DNA of 23,277 bases from Bacteroides sp. (GCA_030152865.1 JASLIW010000074.1:1-23277), one strand, 5' to 3'; shown: positions 16,091 through 23,117, counted from the stretch's first letter. The notes: generated by a model from the letters alone, not told the origin. Translations and numbers: made by a program.

Positions 16091-16542
16091 TTCAAATTGG
16101 AGATAAAGCACCAGCTATCTTAGGTGTAGATGAAAACGGAAAAGAAGTAAGATTGGCTGATTACAGTGGAAAAAAGGTAGTACTTTACTTTTATCCTAAA
16201 GATAGCACACCAGGCTGTACTATGCAGGCAAAGAATCTTCGAGACAACTATGATGATCTTAAAAAGCAAGGTTACGAAGTAATAGGTGCCAGTATTGACG
16301 ATCAAAAATCACATCTTCGTTTCATAGAAAAAAATGAGCTTCCATTCACTCTCATCGCTGATACCGACAAAAAACTAGTAGAAGCCTTTGGAGTATATGG
16401 AGAAAAAAAGAATTTTGGCCGCACCTATATGGGTACCTTCCGTACTACTTTTATTATCAATGAAGAAGGTATAGTAGAGCGTATTATTGGACCAAAAGAA
16501 ATAAAAACAAAGACGCACGCTGCACAAATATTAGACAAATAA
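16087..16542 (+). CDS. bcp: thioredoxin-dependent peroxiredoxin, Bcp/PrxQ type, single-cysteine
   Basis: 151 aa thioredoxin-fold peroxidase. The peroxidatic motif is KDSTPGCTMQAKNLRD with C44 and T41. Most Bcp/PrxQ proteins carry a resolving cysteine five residues later (TPGCTxEAC); here that position is K49. C44 is the only cysteine in the protein, so it must work as a 1-Cys enzyme that needs an external thiol. It reduces hydrogen peroxide and organic peroxides in the cytoplasm. It overlaps the upstream gene by 4 nt and lies 3 nt before recA, so all three share one transcript. Confidence 0.93.
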   Translation: MIQIGDKAPAILGVDENGKEVRLADYSGKKVVLYFYPKDSTPGCTMQAKNLRDNYDDLKKQGYEVIGASIDDQKSHLRFIEKNELPFTLIADTDKKLVEAFGVYGEKKNFGRTYMGTFRTTFIINEEGIVERIIGPKEIKTKTHAAQILDK

Positions 16543-16545
16543 ATT

Positions 16546-17580
16546 ATGGCAAAGAAAGAAGATATAAATACAGACAACGATAAGGCTAAAGGAGAAAGAC
16601 TCAAAGCCTTACAAGTCGCAATGGACAAAATCGAAAAAAACTTCGGTAAAGGTTCCATTATGAAAATGGGTGATGAAGTCATTGAAGACATAGAAGTCAT
16701 CCCTACTGGATCAATCGCCCTAAACGTAGCTTTAGGAGTGGGAGGATACCCTAAAGGAAGAATTATAGAAATTTATGGACCTGAATCATCAGGTAAAACT
16801 ACCTTAGCTATTCATGCAATAGCCGAAGCACAAAAGAAAGGAGGTATTGCTGCATTTATTGATGCTGAGCATGCCTTTGATAGATTCTATGCTTCTAATC
16901 TAGGAGTAGATGTTGACAATTTATGGATTTCACAACCCGACAATGGGGAGCAAGCTTTAGAGATAGCCGAACAGCTCATCCGTTCGTCAGCAATAGATAT
17001 TATCGTAATCGACTCTGTTGCAGCTCTTACACCTAAGGCAGAAATAGAAGGAGATATGGGAGACAACCGCGTAGGACTACAGGCTAGATTAATGTCTCAA
17101 GCCCTGCGTAAACTGACTTCAGCAGTTAGCAAGACAGGAACTACCTGCATCTTTATCAATCAGCTACGTGAAAAGATTGGAGTACTATTTGGAAGCCCAG
17201 AAACCACAACAGGTGGTAATGCCTTAAAATTTTACTCTTCCGTACGTCTAGATATTCGTCGTCGTCAACAACTAAAAGATGGGGATGAAGTAATAGGAAA
17301 CCAAACCCACGTAAAAGTAGTGAAGAACAAAGTAGCTCCTCCTTTCCGTAAGGCAGAGTTTGATATTATGTTTGGCAAAGGGATCTCTCGATCAGGTGAA
17401 ATTGTAGATTTAGGTTCTGATTTAGATGTAATTAAAAAGAGCGGCTCTTGGTACAGCTATGGTGAAACTAAGCTAGGCCAAGGACGTGATGCAGCAAAAA
17501 AATGCATTGAAGATAATCCAGAATTAGCAGAAGAGCTTGAAGGACTAATCTTTGCAGCCCTAAAAGGTGATGATAAATAA
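16546..17580 (+). CDS. recA: recombinase RecA
   Basis: 344 aa. Walker A GPESSGKTT is at 78-86, the Walker B region DIIVIDSVAAL at 151-161, and the L2/allosteric segment FINQLREKIGVLFGSPETTTGG at about 203-223. The C-terminus carries the short acidic tail region expected of RecA. It forms filaments on single-stranded DNA and drives strand exchange. It is third in an operon behind a polyamine gene and bcp, without a recognisable promoter or LexA-type box in the 3-nt gap. A 40-bp perfect palindrome terminates the operon. Confidence 0.98.
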   Translation: MAKKEDINTDNDKAKGERLKALQVAMDKIEKNFGKGSIMKMGDEVIEDIEVIPTGSIALNVALGVGGYPKGRIIEIYGPESSGKTTLAIHAIAEAQKKGGIAAFIDAEHAFDRFYASNLGVDVDNLWISQPDNGEQALEIAEQLIRSSAIDIIVIDSVAALTPKAEIEGDMGDNRVGLQARLMSQALRKLTSAVSKTGTTCIFINQLREKIGVLFGSPETTTGGNALKFYSSVRLDIRRRQQLKDGDEVIGNQTHVKVVKNKVAPPFRKAEFDIMFGKGISRSGEIVDLGSDLDVIKKSGSWYSYGETKLGQGRDAAKKCIEDNPELAEELEGLIFAALKGDDK

Positions 17581-17604
17581 GAAATAAGAACTAAGAGTTA
17601 TTAA

Positions 17605-17644
17605 AAGAATAAAGTCCAAGTAATATTACTTGGACTTTATTCTT
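17605..17644 (+). terminator. bidirectional terminator after recA (40-bp perfect palindrome)
   Basis: Arms 17605-17624 and 17625-17644 are exact reverse complements with no spacer; the core is GTCCAAGTAATATTACTTGG and A/T-rich ends give U-runs in both directions. It separates convergent recA and the anti-sigma/barrel gene. Confidence 0.88.
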
Positions 17645-17664
17645 ATTTGATCTAGCAAGGAAAG

Positions 17665-18972
17665 CTAAAAAGTCAATCTAATACCAGTATTCAAATTAAA
17701 ATTGAAGGGTTTCTTTTTGCGTATAGTTTCAAATTTAGAACCATCATTAAAGTAATAAGCCATACCAGGCTCTATGTAAAACCCAATGTTTTTACTAAGT
17801 CCAATCTGAGCGCCTACACCAGCTGCAGCAGAAAATTGAGGTCTTGTTGGTCTTTTATTCTCACCATCGACTTTCCCAGCAACTCCTAACTCAAACATTC
17901 CACCCCCTGAAGCATAAAAAGAAAAGCGATTATGCTCATAAAATGACCAGTTCAATTTTAAAGGAACACCTAGATAGTGAAGCTTTTGCCTATATGAGCG
18001 AGCTTCTCCACTTTCAAAATCTTTAATTTTGGAGGATAAGTAAGTATAAACCAAACCCGTTTCTAAAAACACGTGACTAGTAAGTGGGAAACGGTAATTC
18101 AACCCAAAGGACACAGGTTGACTATGATCATACTCCTTTTGTTTTACCTCTTTTTCTATGTATGGAATACCATTTCTAATCTGAATGGTCTTGAGTATCT
18201 CTGGAGAATCTGTAGCTAAAGCTTCAATATTTACCTCTTCCAGCACACGCATAGCTTGATCTGATGAAATCTTAGAAAAGTTAAGAGCTCCTCCACTCCC
18301 CATAAGTAAGCCGAAGCCTTTTGGCTTTGATGTAACTTGCTTTGTTTTACGTCTAAAACGAGAGTCACCTAATTGTATATAAAGATTGCTATGACTTCCT
18401 TTTAGCTCACTTTTATCTGTATCTGCAGTGGGCTGAGCTTTATCATCAGACACTAAATAATCTTTAGAAACACTTTGCTCCTGCTCATCTTTAGCCGTTT
18501 CTTGTTCCGAAATCCTTACTAAAGGAAGATCGTTATCTATGGCTTCTACCACTGCATGAGCCAAAGTGGAATGTAGCTGACTTGAGCGAGCCAACGGTTT
18601 GTTAGTTGGAAGCTCTAACCTCATCTTTTGTGCTAATGCAGCTGAAACTTTAGGTGGCTGACTCATCAGCTGTATTTGAGGCAATATACTTTCCAGGTAG
18701 TTATCTTCAGCTACAAGCTGTATATTTTTACCTCCCCAAAAAGAAGTGTTTGTAGCCATATATACGCCATAAGACAAAACACCTACAAAGAGAGCTGCAG
18801 CCACCGCCCACCTCATCTTATTCGAGTATAGCGGCACCACCTTTCTCTTTCTAGAAACGAGCTCTTTATCCAAACCAGCCTGTATACGCTGCCAGTCTGG
18901 AGCTGGGGCCTGTTCTTCATAAGCCTCAACCTTTTGAGCTATTTTATCTAACCATTTATCATCTAATCTCAT
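17665..18972 (-). CDS. trans-envelope anti-sigma factor fused to an outer-membrane beta-barrel (Dma-like)
   Basis: 435 aa from the ATG at 18972. The frame extends 22 codons further to 19038, but that would overlap the sigma gene and adds unlikely residues; MRLDDKWLDKIAQKVEAYEEQAP is the usual start of this class. Order: cytosolic anti-sigma-like helices (1-45), one transmembrane helix (about 53-73, MRWAVAAALFVGVLSYGVYM), a long polar linker rich in Q, S, K and D (about 75-225), then a small beta-barrel (about 235-435; FGLNYRFPL, VFLETGLVYTYLSS, YLGVPLKLNWSF, AAGVGAQIGL, FYIEPGMAYYF) ending in an aromatic residue (GIRLTF). This is the layout of the dual-membrane-spanning anti-sigma (Dma) proteins described in Bacteroides. 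It sits 41 nt after its cognate sigma gene. Control of vesiculation is inferred by analogy. Confidence 0.8.
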   Translation of the reverse strand: MRLDDKWLDKIAQKVEAYEEQAPAPDWQRIQAGLDKELVSRKRKVVPLYSNKMRWAVAAALFVGVLSYGVYMATNTSFWGGKNIQLVAEDNYLESILPQIQLMSQPPKVSAALAQKMRLELPTNKPLARSSQLHSTLAHAVVEAIDNDLPLVRISEQETAKDEQEQSVSKDYLVSDDKAQPTADTDKSELKGSHSNLYIQLGDSRFRRKTKQVTSKPKGFGLLMGSGGALNFSKISSDQAMRVLEEVNIEALATDSPEILKTIQIRNGIPYIEKEVKQKEYDHSQPVSFGLNYRFPLTSHVFLETGLVYTYLSSKIKDFESGEARSYRQKLHYLGVPLKLNWSFYEHNRFSFYASGGGMFELGVAGKVDGENKRPTRPQFSAAAGVGAQIGLSKNIGFYIEPGMAYYFNDGSKFETIRKKKPFNFNLNTGIRLTF

Positions 18973-19013
18973 ACTTTCTACACTTAACTCTAATCGAAAA
19001 CTAGCATTACTTA

Positions 19014-19565
19014 TTAGCGACCATGCTCGTTCATCCATGCTCTAACCCGTTCGGCTAAGTTTTGCTTAGCTCGAAAAAGCTGAGAGGCAGAAGATCTTTC
19101 ATTGATACCCAAAATCTCACCTATTTCTTTATGCGATTTCTTCTCTAGAACGTATAAATTGAAAACTGTTCTATAACCATCAGGAAGATCCTTAATGAAT
19201 TGAAACAATACTTCTTGTGGAATTGTATCCAACTCAGAGGAATTATCCTCATCAACCGCATCAGATATTTGCTCAACTTCCACCTCTTGGCCAACTCGTT
19301 TTTTATCACGTAAATATTGCAGTGCAGTATTTACCATAATACGATCCATCCAAGCTCGAAGTGAGCCTTCACCTCTCCATGAAAACTTGTCAAACGAACA
19401 CAATATCTTTATAAAACCGTCGTGTAGTATATCTTTTGCCACCTCTCTGTCGCCTGTATACCGTATACAGATAGCATATAACCTGTTTGCGTAAAGCTCA
19501 TAAAGCTTTTGCTGGCCACGGCTATCTTGCTTACGACAAAGCTGGCATAGCTCTACTTCTTTCAT
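19014..19565 (-). CDS. ECF-type RNA polymerase sigma factor, probably ECF21-like
   Basis: 183 aa. Sigma region 2 is at about 16-90 (QQKLYELYANRLYAICIRYTGDREVAKDILHDGFIKIL, then the LRAWMDRIMVNTALQYLRDKKR promoter-melting part). Region 4 is at about 118-172 with the helix-turn-helix SHKEIGEILGINERSSASQLFRAKQNL. There is no region 3, as expected for ECF factors. It is followed by the Dma-like anti-sigma gene and divergent from a NigD-like lipoprotein gene. Its own promoter contains GCAGTATTT-17 nt-ACTTATAAAC, the same as at two other genes here, which indicates autoregulation. Assignment to ECF21 rests on the partner architecture, not on a search. Confidence 0.93.
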   Translation of the reverse strand: MKEVELCQLCRKQDSRGQQKLYELYANRLYAICIRYTGDREVAKDILHDGFIKILCSFDKFSWRGEGSLRAWMDRIMVNTALQYLRDKKRVGQEVEVEQISDAVDEDNSSELDTIPQEVLFQFIKDLPDGYRTVFNLYVLEKKSHKEIGEILGINERSSASQLFRAKQNLAERVRAWMNEHGR

Positions 19566-19578
19566 CTATCAAACACGT

Positions 19579-19614
19579 GTTTATAAGTTAAATGCATATT
19601 GTACTAAATACTGC
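19579..19614 (-). promoter_or_regulatory. predicted autoregulated ECF promoter of the sigma/anti-sigma operon
   Basis: The minus strand reads GCAGTATTT (19614-19606), 17 nt, then ACTTATAAAC (19588-19579), 13 nt before the ATG. Both halves are identical in sequence and spacing to the opposite-facing site at 19639-19674. The leader would be only a few nucleotides. A 12-bp palindrome AAACACGTGTTT (19571-19582) overlaps its downstream edge. Confidence 0.65.
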
Positions 19615-19638
19615 GCCACTAAAACGAACAATCTTGAT

Positions 19639-19674
19639 GCAGTATTTCGAAAGTACTACGTTTTACTTATAAAC
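19639..19674 (+). promoter_or_regulatory. predicted ECF promoter of the NigD-like lipoprotein
   Basis: GCAGTATTT (19639-19647), 17 nt, ACTTATAAAC (19665-19674), then 12 nt to the ATG. Head to head with the sigma promoter, 24 nt apart, so the whole intergenic region is one large imperfect dyad. The 17-nt spacers themselves differ in sequence, which argues that the two conserved blocks are under selection. Confidence 0.65.
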
Positions 19675-19686
19675 AAGCATAAAAAG

Positions 19687-20379
19687 ATGAATAATTTAAA
19701 CCTCTACTTTAAAATTAGCATCCTATTTCTTTGTGTATTTTTGCTACAAGGGTGCCTTAAAAGCAATGACGATTACTCTAATTTGAGTATAGGTACAGTT
19801 CGGATGATAGATGAAGAGCCAACTACGCTCTATTTTCAATTAGATCTAAAGAAGAACCTATATCCCAACTCATTACAGTTTTATGGAGCAAAAGAACTAA
19901 AAGAAAAGGATAGGGTATTTATAGAATATACAGATGCCCAAGAAAAAAAGTCTGGATATACTGCCAATATAGTAAGCACACACCTAGTCCAAACAAAGCC
20001 AATCATACTCGAAGCGGATCAGGAAAAACTAGAAACATACTTAAATGAAAGTGCCAAAATAAATATTTCAGAAGTATATATTGTCAATGACTTCCTAACA
20101 CTAAAGTATACTTGCTTGGGTAAAAATAAAGACTCAGATCAAAACACTATCAATTTGTATGCCTTAGCTGACTCTAACAGAACAGGTGCTGCGCTACATC
20201 TATACCTAACACACAATGGTGAAGACACAGAGGGCAGTCAATATTCCGGCATCATAAGCTTTCCCATAGACAAGCTAAAAGCATTAATAAGTCCATCAAC
20301 CCAAGTATATATAAAGAGTCACACCATTTACAATGGAATAGAAGAACATATCATAAAAATAACTGATATTGATGAATAG
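19687..20379 (+). CDS. NigD-like lipoprotein
   Basis: 230 aa. The lipoprotein signal peptide has basic and polar MNNLNLYFK, a hydrophobic core, and the lipobox LQGC with C23. The mature part begins NDDYSNLSIGTVRMIDEEPTTLYFQLD, which matches the start of the NigD-like OB-fold domain (GTVR..., then LKEKDRVFIEYTD at about 72-84). A C-terminal beta domain follows (about 130-230; INLYALADSNRTG, YSGIISFPIDKL). NigD-like proteins are abundant, poorly understood Bacteroidales lipoproteins. It is divergent from the ECF sigma gene and carries an identical promoter element, so it is the best candidate for a direct target of that sigma factor. The SDR gene follows after 39 nt. Confidence 0.78.
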   Translation: MNNLNLYFKISILFLCVFLLQGCLKSNDDYSNLSIGTVRMIDEEPTTLYFQLDLKKNLYPNSLQFYGAKELKEKDRVFIEYTDAQEKKSGYTANIVSTHLVQTKPIILEADQEKLETYLNESAKINISEVYIVNDFLTLKYTCLGKNKDSDQNTINLYALADSNRTGAALHLYLTHNGEDTEGSQYSGIISFPIDKLKALISPSTQVYIKSHTIYNGIEEHIIKITDIDE

Positions 20380-20380
20380 C

Positions 20381-20410
20381 TAATTGAAGATAGTTATCTT
20401 AGTTCAATTA
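20381..20410 (+). other. imperfect hairpin between the NigD-like gene and the SDR
   Basis: TAATTGAA (20381-20388) pairs with TTCAATTA (20403-20410), and an inner AAGATA / TATCTT can form instead. There is no T-run, so it is not a normal terminator. It may tune expression of the downstream SDR. Confidence 0.3.
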
Positions 20411-20418
20411 TTAATTGA

Positions 20419-21156
20419 ATGAAAGCGATGAAGAAAATAATTATAGTTGGTGCAACATCTGGCATTGGATTAGAATTGACTAAGATATTTATCGACAAAG
20501 GATGGAGAGTAGGCATTGTTGGGCGCAGAGAACACCTACTCTCCTCTCTAAAGAAACAATTCCCCCTACAAATAGAATATGAGGTAATAGACGTTACGAG
20601 CACAGAGGCTCCTCAAGCATTAAAACGCTTAGTCAGCAAATTAGGAGGCATGGATATCTATTTTCACAGCGCTGGTATTGGATTTCAAAACCCATCCTTA
20701 GATATGGAGATAGAAGCAAAAACCGTACAAACCAATGTTTATGGTTTTACCCAGCTTCTTAACGTAGCGTTTCACTACTTTCAGCAACAACAACAGGGGC
20801 ATATTGCTATTATATCCTCCATTGCAGGCACAAAAGGACTTGGTGTAGCCCCTGCTTACTCCGCAACAAAACGATTTCAAAACACATACATTGATGCCTT
20901 AGAACAGCTTAGTCGGCTAAGAAAATCAAATATTCTATTTACAGATATCAAACCTGGCTTTGTACAGACAGATCTGCTTAAAGGAGGTGGAAACTACCCC
21001 CTACTTATGAAGCCCAACAATGTGGCACAGCATGTATATCGAGCCCTAATCAACAAAAAGAGAAGAGTAATTATAGACTGGAGGTATAAGATTTTGGTGT
21101 TTGGTTGGAAGCTTATACCCAATAGCCTATGGAAGTTATTACCAATTAAAAATTAG
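20419..21156 (+). CDS. short-chain dehydrogenase/reductase (SDR)
   Basis: 245 aa classical SDR. The cofactor motif GATSGIG is at about 11-17, HSAGIG replaces the usual NNAGxG, and the catalytic set is S in IISSIAG and YSATK (YxxxK). DIKPGFVQTD is the usual post-active-site segment. The C-terminus (RVIIDWRYKILVFGWKLIPNSLWKLLP) is hydrophobic and may attach to the membrane, as in lipid- or ketoacyl-modifying SDRs. The substrate cannot be read from sequence. The start could be M1 or M4 (MKKIIIVG). It lies 39 nt after the NigD-like gene with no promoter I can see, so it may be part of the same sigma-controlled unit. Confidence 0.88.
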   Translation: MKAMKKIIIVGATSGIGLELTKIFIDKGWRVGIVGRREHLLSSLKKQFPLQIEYEVIDVTSTEAPQALKRLVSKLGGMDIYFHSAGIGFQNPSLDMEIEAKTVQTNVYGFTQLLNVAFHYFQQQQQGHIAIISSIAGTKGLGVAPAYSATKRFQNTYIDALEQLSRLRKSNILFTDIKPGFVQTDLLKGGGNYPLLMKPNNVAQHVYRALINKKRRVIIDWRYKILVFGWKLIPNSLWKLLPIKN

Positions 21157-21157
21157 T

Positions 21158-21202
21158 AAACATAAAGAAAGAGAGCTTAAGCTCTCTTTCTTTATGTTTT
21201 TT
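21158..21202 (+). terminator. bidirectional terminator between SDR and fucosidase (42-bp perfect palindrome)
   Basis: Arms 21158-21178 and 21179-21199 are exact reverse complements centred on AAGCTT (GAGAGCTTAAGCTCTC core), followed by a T-run to 21202. It serves both convergent genes. Confidence 0.9.
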
Positions 21203-21214
21203 CCTTAAAACCTC

Positions 21215-22663
21215 TTATATTTTGGCCTGTTGGTAATCAGCGCCATCTGCTGTATAATCACCAAGGTCTAAGACTATTGTAAAAGCCTTTTTGGGAGCAT
21301 ACTTAGCTGGAATAACAACATCATATAGATTAGCATTAAACTTATTCCTACCAGCACTTCTCAACTCCACTTCTTTTCCATTTTCTAAAAAATAAGCTTT
21401 GATGGGTTTAACTGCACCTTTTGGTACCTCCACACGAAGAAGATTATTTAAAGGACGATTAAATACAATTAGATTAACTTTATTCTCTTTTTGAGTATAG
21501 TACCCCCATCCTTGTTTTTTCCAGTTTAGATAAGAAGCGCCATAAATAGCTTCGCCATTTACTTTCATCCACTCTCCTATTTCTGCTGCCAATTTTGTCT
21601 CCTCTGGACGTATATTCCCTTTGCCATCAGGGCCAAAATTCAACACAAAGTTACCATTCATAGCGGCAGAATGGGCGATCATTTGAATCAAATCATCACT
21701 AGTTTTGACATAGCCAGTCCAATCCGAATGATACCCCCATTGATTTTCAGGAACCGTCATCACACAGTCCCAGTCAACTCCATTTAACTGTTCCATACGC
21801 TCAGGTAGAGCACGTTCCCAAGTCTGATCGTAATCGTCTATCAAATCACCATTTGTATCGTAGTGGCGCTTACCATTTTCATCTGCTCTAAAGCGACTAC
21901 CAATAATAAGTCCAGGTATCTTTGTACGCATCTCTTGGCCAAGCGCATCAGCCCAAGCTGCTTCATTAACCCACGCTGCATCCCAAGTTCCATCAAACCA
22001 CAGTCCTTTTATTGTAGGGTAATTATCTAAAAGCTCTAACAATTGATTACGAGTAAACTGCTTAAACTCTTCGTAACGTTTCTTATCAGCATCAGTCTTA
22101 GGGATAGCACCTTGATAGCCCTTATGATTCCAATCAATAATAGAGAAGTATAAAATAACATCAATCCCTTCTGCATTATAGGCATCAACAATCTCCCCCA
22201 CAATATCTCGCTTGAAAGGAGAATTAGCTACGGTATAATCTGTATACCTACTGGGCCACAAGCAAAAACCATCGTGATGCTTCGTTGTAAATATTAGGTA
22301 TTTGGCTCCCATCTCTTTTGCCTGCTTTGCCCAACGCTTCGCATCAAAGTCAACAGGATTAAATTCTTTATAGAGCTGATCATATTCTTGATTAGGCATG
22401 CCGCTCCACGACCTAATCCACTCAGCTGCACCATTGTAGCGTTCTCCATTCCAATGCCCTCCAGGGATAGCATAAACGCCCCAATGTATAAACTGACCTA
22501 AACCATGGCTTCGCCAACGATTCATAGCCTGATCCGTTCGAATACCTACACGGTGAGCACCATGTTTTAATGGAATTGAACTACGTCTCTGCCCATAAGT
22601 AGGGCAAACCAATAAAGACACTAAAATAAAAATGAGACTTCTCATCTTACATTTCTGATTCAT
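21215..22663 (-). CDS. secreted alpha-L-fucosidase, GH29
   Basis: 482 aa. A signal peptide (about 1-24; initiation may be at M7, MRSLIFILVSLLVCPTYG) directs export; it lacks a good lipobox. The (beta/alpha)8 domain shows the GH29 hallmarks QFIHWGVYAIPGGHW (57-71), AEWIRSW, TTKHHDGFCLWPS (126-138) and LWFDGTWDAAW, where D224 is the expected nucleophile. A smaller C-terminal beta domain begins after about 390. The enzyme removes L-fucose from glycans, for example mucin or milk oligosaccharides. There is no SusCD pair or other glycan gene nearby, so it is not in an evident polysaccharide utilisation locus. Linkage preference cannot be told from sequence alone. Confidence 0.95.
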   Translation of the reverse strand: MNQKCKMRSLIFILVSLLVCPTYGQRRSSIPLKHGAHRVGIRTDQAMNRWRSHGLGQFIHWGVYAIPGGHWNGERYNGAAEWIRSWSGMPNQEYDQLYKEFNPVDFDAKRWAKQAKEMGAKYLIFTTKHHDGFCLWPSRYTDYTVANSPFKRDIVGEIVDAYNAEGIDVILYFSIIDWNHKGYQGAIPKTDADKKRYEEFKQFTRNQLLELLDNYPTIKGLWFDGTWDAAWVNEAAWADALGQEMRTKIPGLIIGSRFRADENGKRHYDTNGDLIDDYDQTWERALPERMEQLNGVDWDCVMTVPENQWGYHSDWTGYVKTSDDLIQMIAHSAAMNGNFVLNFGPDGKGNIRPEETKLAAEIGEWMKVNGEAIYGASYLNWKKQGWGYYTQKENKVNLIVFNRPLNNLLRVEVPKGAVKPIKAYFLENGKEVELRSAGRNKFNANLYDVVIPAKYAPKKAFTIVLDLGDYTADGADYQQAKI

Positions 22664-22928
22664 AGTAATTTAATTAAGTTGCTGTTAAGTATGTTTGAGC
22701 TAAATATATAAAAACTTATCAAAGAATACCAATTAGCCTATTGATTAATAGAGACAAAGAGCTACTTCATTTATTACTACGAAACAGTTGTTATCAAGCC
22801 TACTCACTAATCGCTAAAACGGCTATGGATAAAGGCTTCAAGGATACTACAATAGATTTAAAAGAATCCTAATACAGCGATATAAGTATTAAAACATGTT
22901 ATATAACATGTTAGTTTGGACTAAAAAC
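22664..22928. other. intergenic region without a convincing gene
   Basis: A weak open frame on the plus strand (TTG at 22741 to TAA at 22872, about 43 codons, including KELLHLLLRNSCYQAYSLIAKTAM in pieces) has no good start and no relative known to me. It could be the tail of a decayed gene. The only other structure seen is the 20-bp palindrome at 22893-22912. Confidence 0.4.
22893..22912. repeat. 20-bp perfect palindrome, possible operator
   Basis: AACATGTTAT / ATAACATGTT with no spacer. It is also two copies of the self-complementary AACATGTT 4 bp apart. It lies 16 nt upstream of the -33 box at 22929, the position of a regulator site. Confidence 0.45.
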
Positions 22929-22958
22929 TTGCAGGACTCAAGGAAAACCGTACATTTG
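22929..22958 (+). promoter_or_regulatory. promoter of a small transcript
   Basis: TTG (22929-22931), a 19-nt spacer, then TACATTTG (22951-22958), a perfect -7 box with a correct -33 distance. The start site is expected near 22964. Confidence 0.75.
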
Positions 22959-22963
22959 CAACT

Positions 22964-23026
22964 GTGTTTTTCATAGTATTAGATTTAAGGTTAATAAGAT
23001 TGGAGCAAAGTGTTGCTCCTTTTTTT
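22964..23026 (+). ncRNA. short conserved-type transcript ending in an intrinsic terminator
   Basis: Between a strong promoter and a terminator lies about 60 nt without an open frame, containing TTTTTCATAGTATTAG and ATTTAAGGTTAATAAG. I recall almost the same words in many Bacteroidales intergenic regions, so this is probably a conserved small RNA or an attenuated leader. It may be the Bacteroidales-1 RNA motif, but I cannot confirm that without a covariance search. Confidence 0.5.
23002..23026 (+). terminator. intrinsic terminator of the small transcript
   Basis: GGAGCAA (23002-23008), loop AGTG, TTGCTCC (23013-23019), followed by seven T. Confidence 0.9.
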
Positions 23027-23117
23027 ATGCCCATACTTTGAGAAACAAACCTAATACCTCTCAAACCACTCCCTTACTTTAGCGACCAAGAACTCAAAAT
23101 ATACCAAAGACTAGCGA

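Noticed and set aside
18973..19038. Longer start of the anti-sigma/barrel protein
   Set aside because: It would overlap the sigma gene; the ATG at 18972 begins a typical DDKWLDKI anti-sigma N-terminus.
19324..19332. Another GCAGTATTT, inside the sigma factor gene
   Set aside because: There is no ACYTATAA block 17 nt downstream, and it lies within coding sequence; treated as chance.
22741..22872. 43-codon frame after the fucosidase gene
   Set aside because: Only a TTG start, no recognisable relative and no promoter placed for it; noted as a possible gene remnant only.
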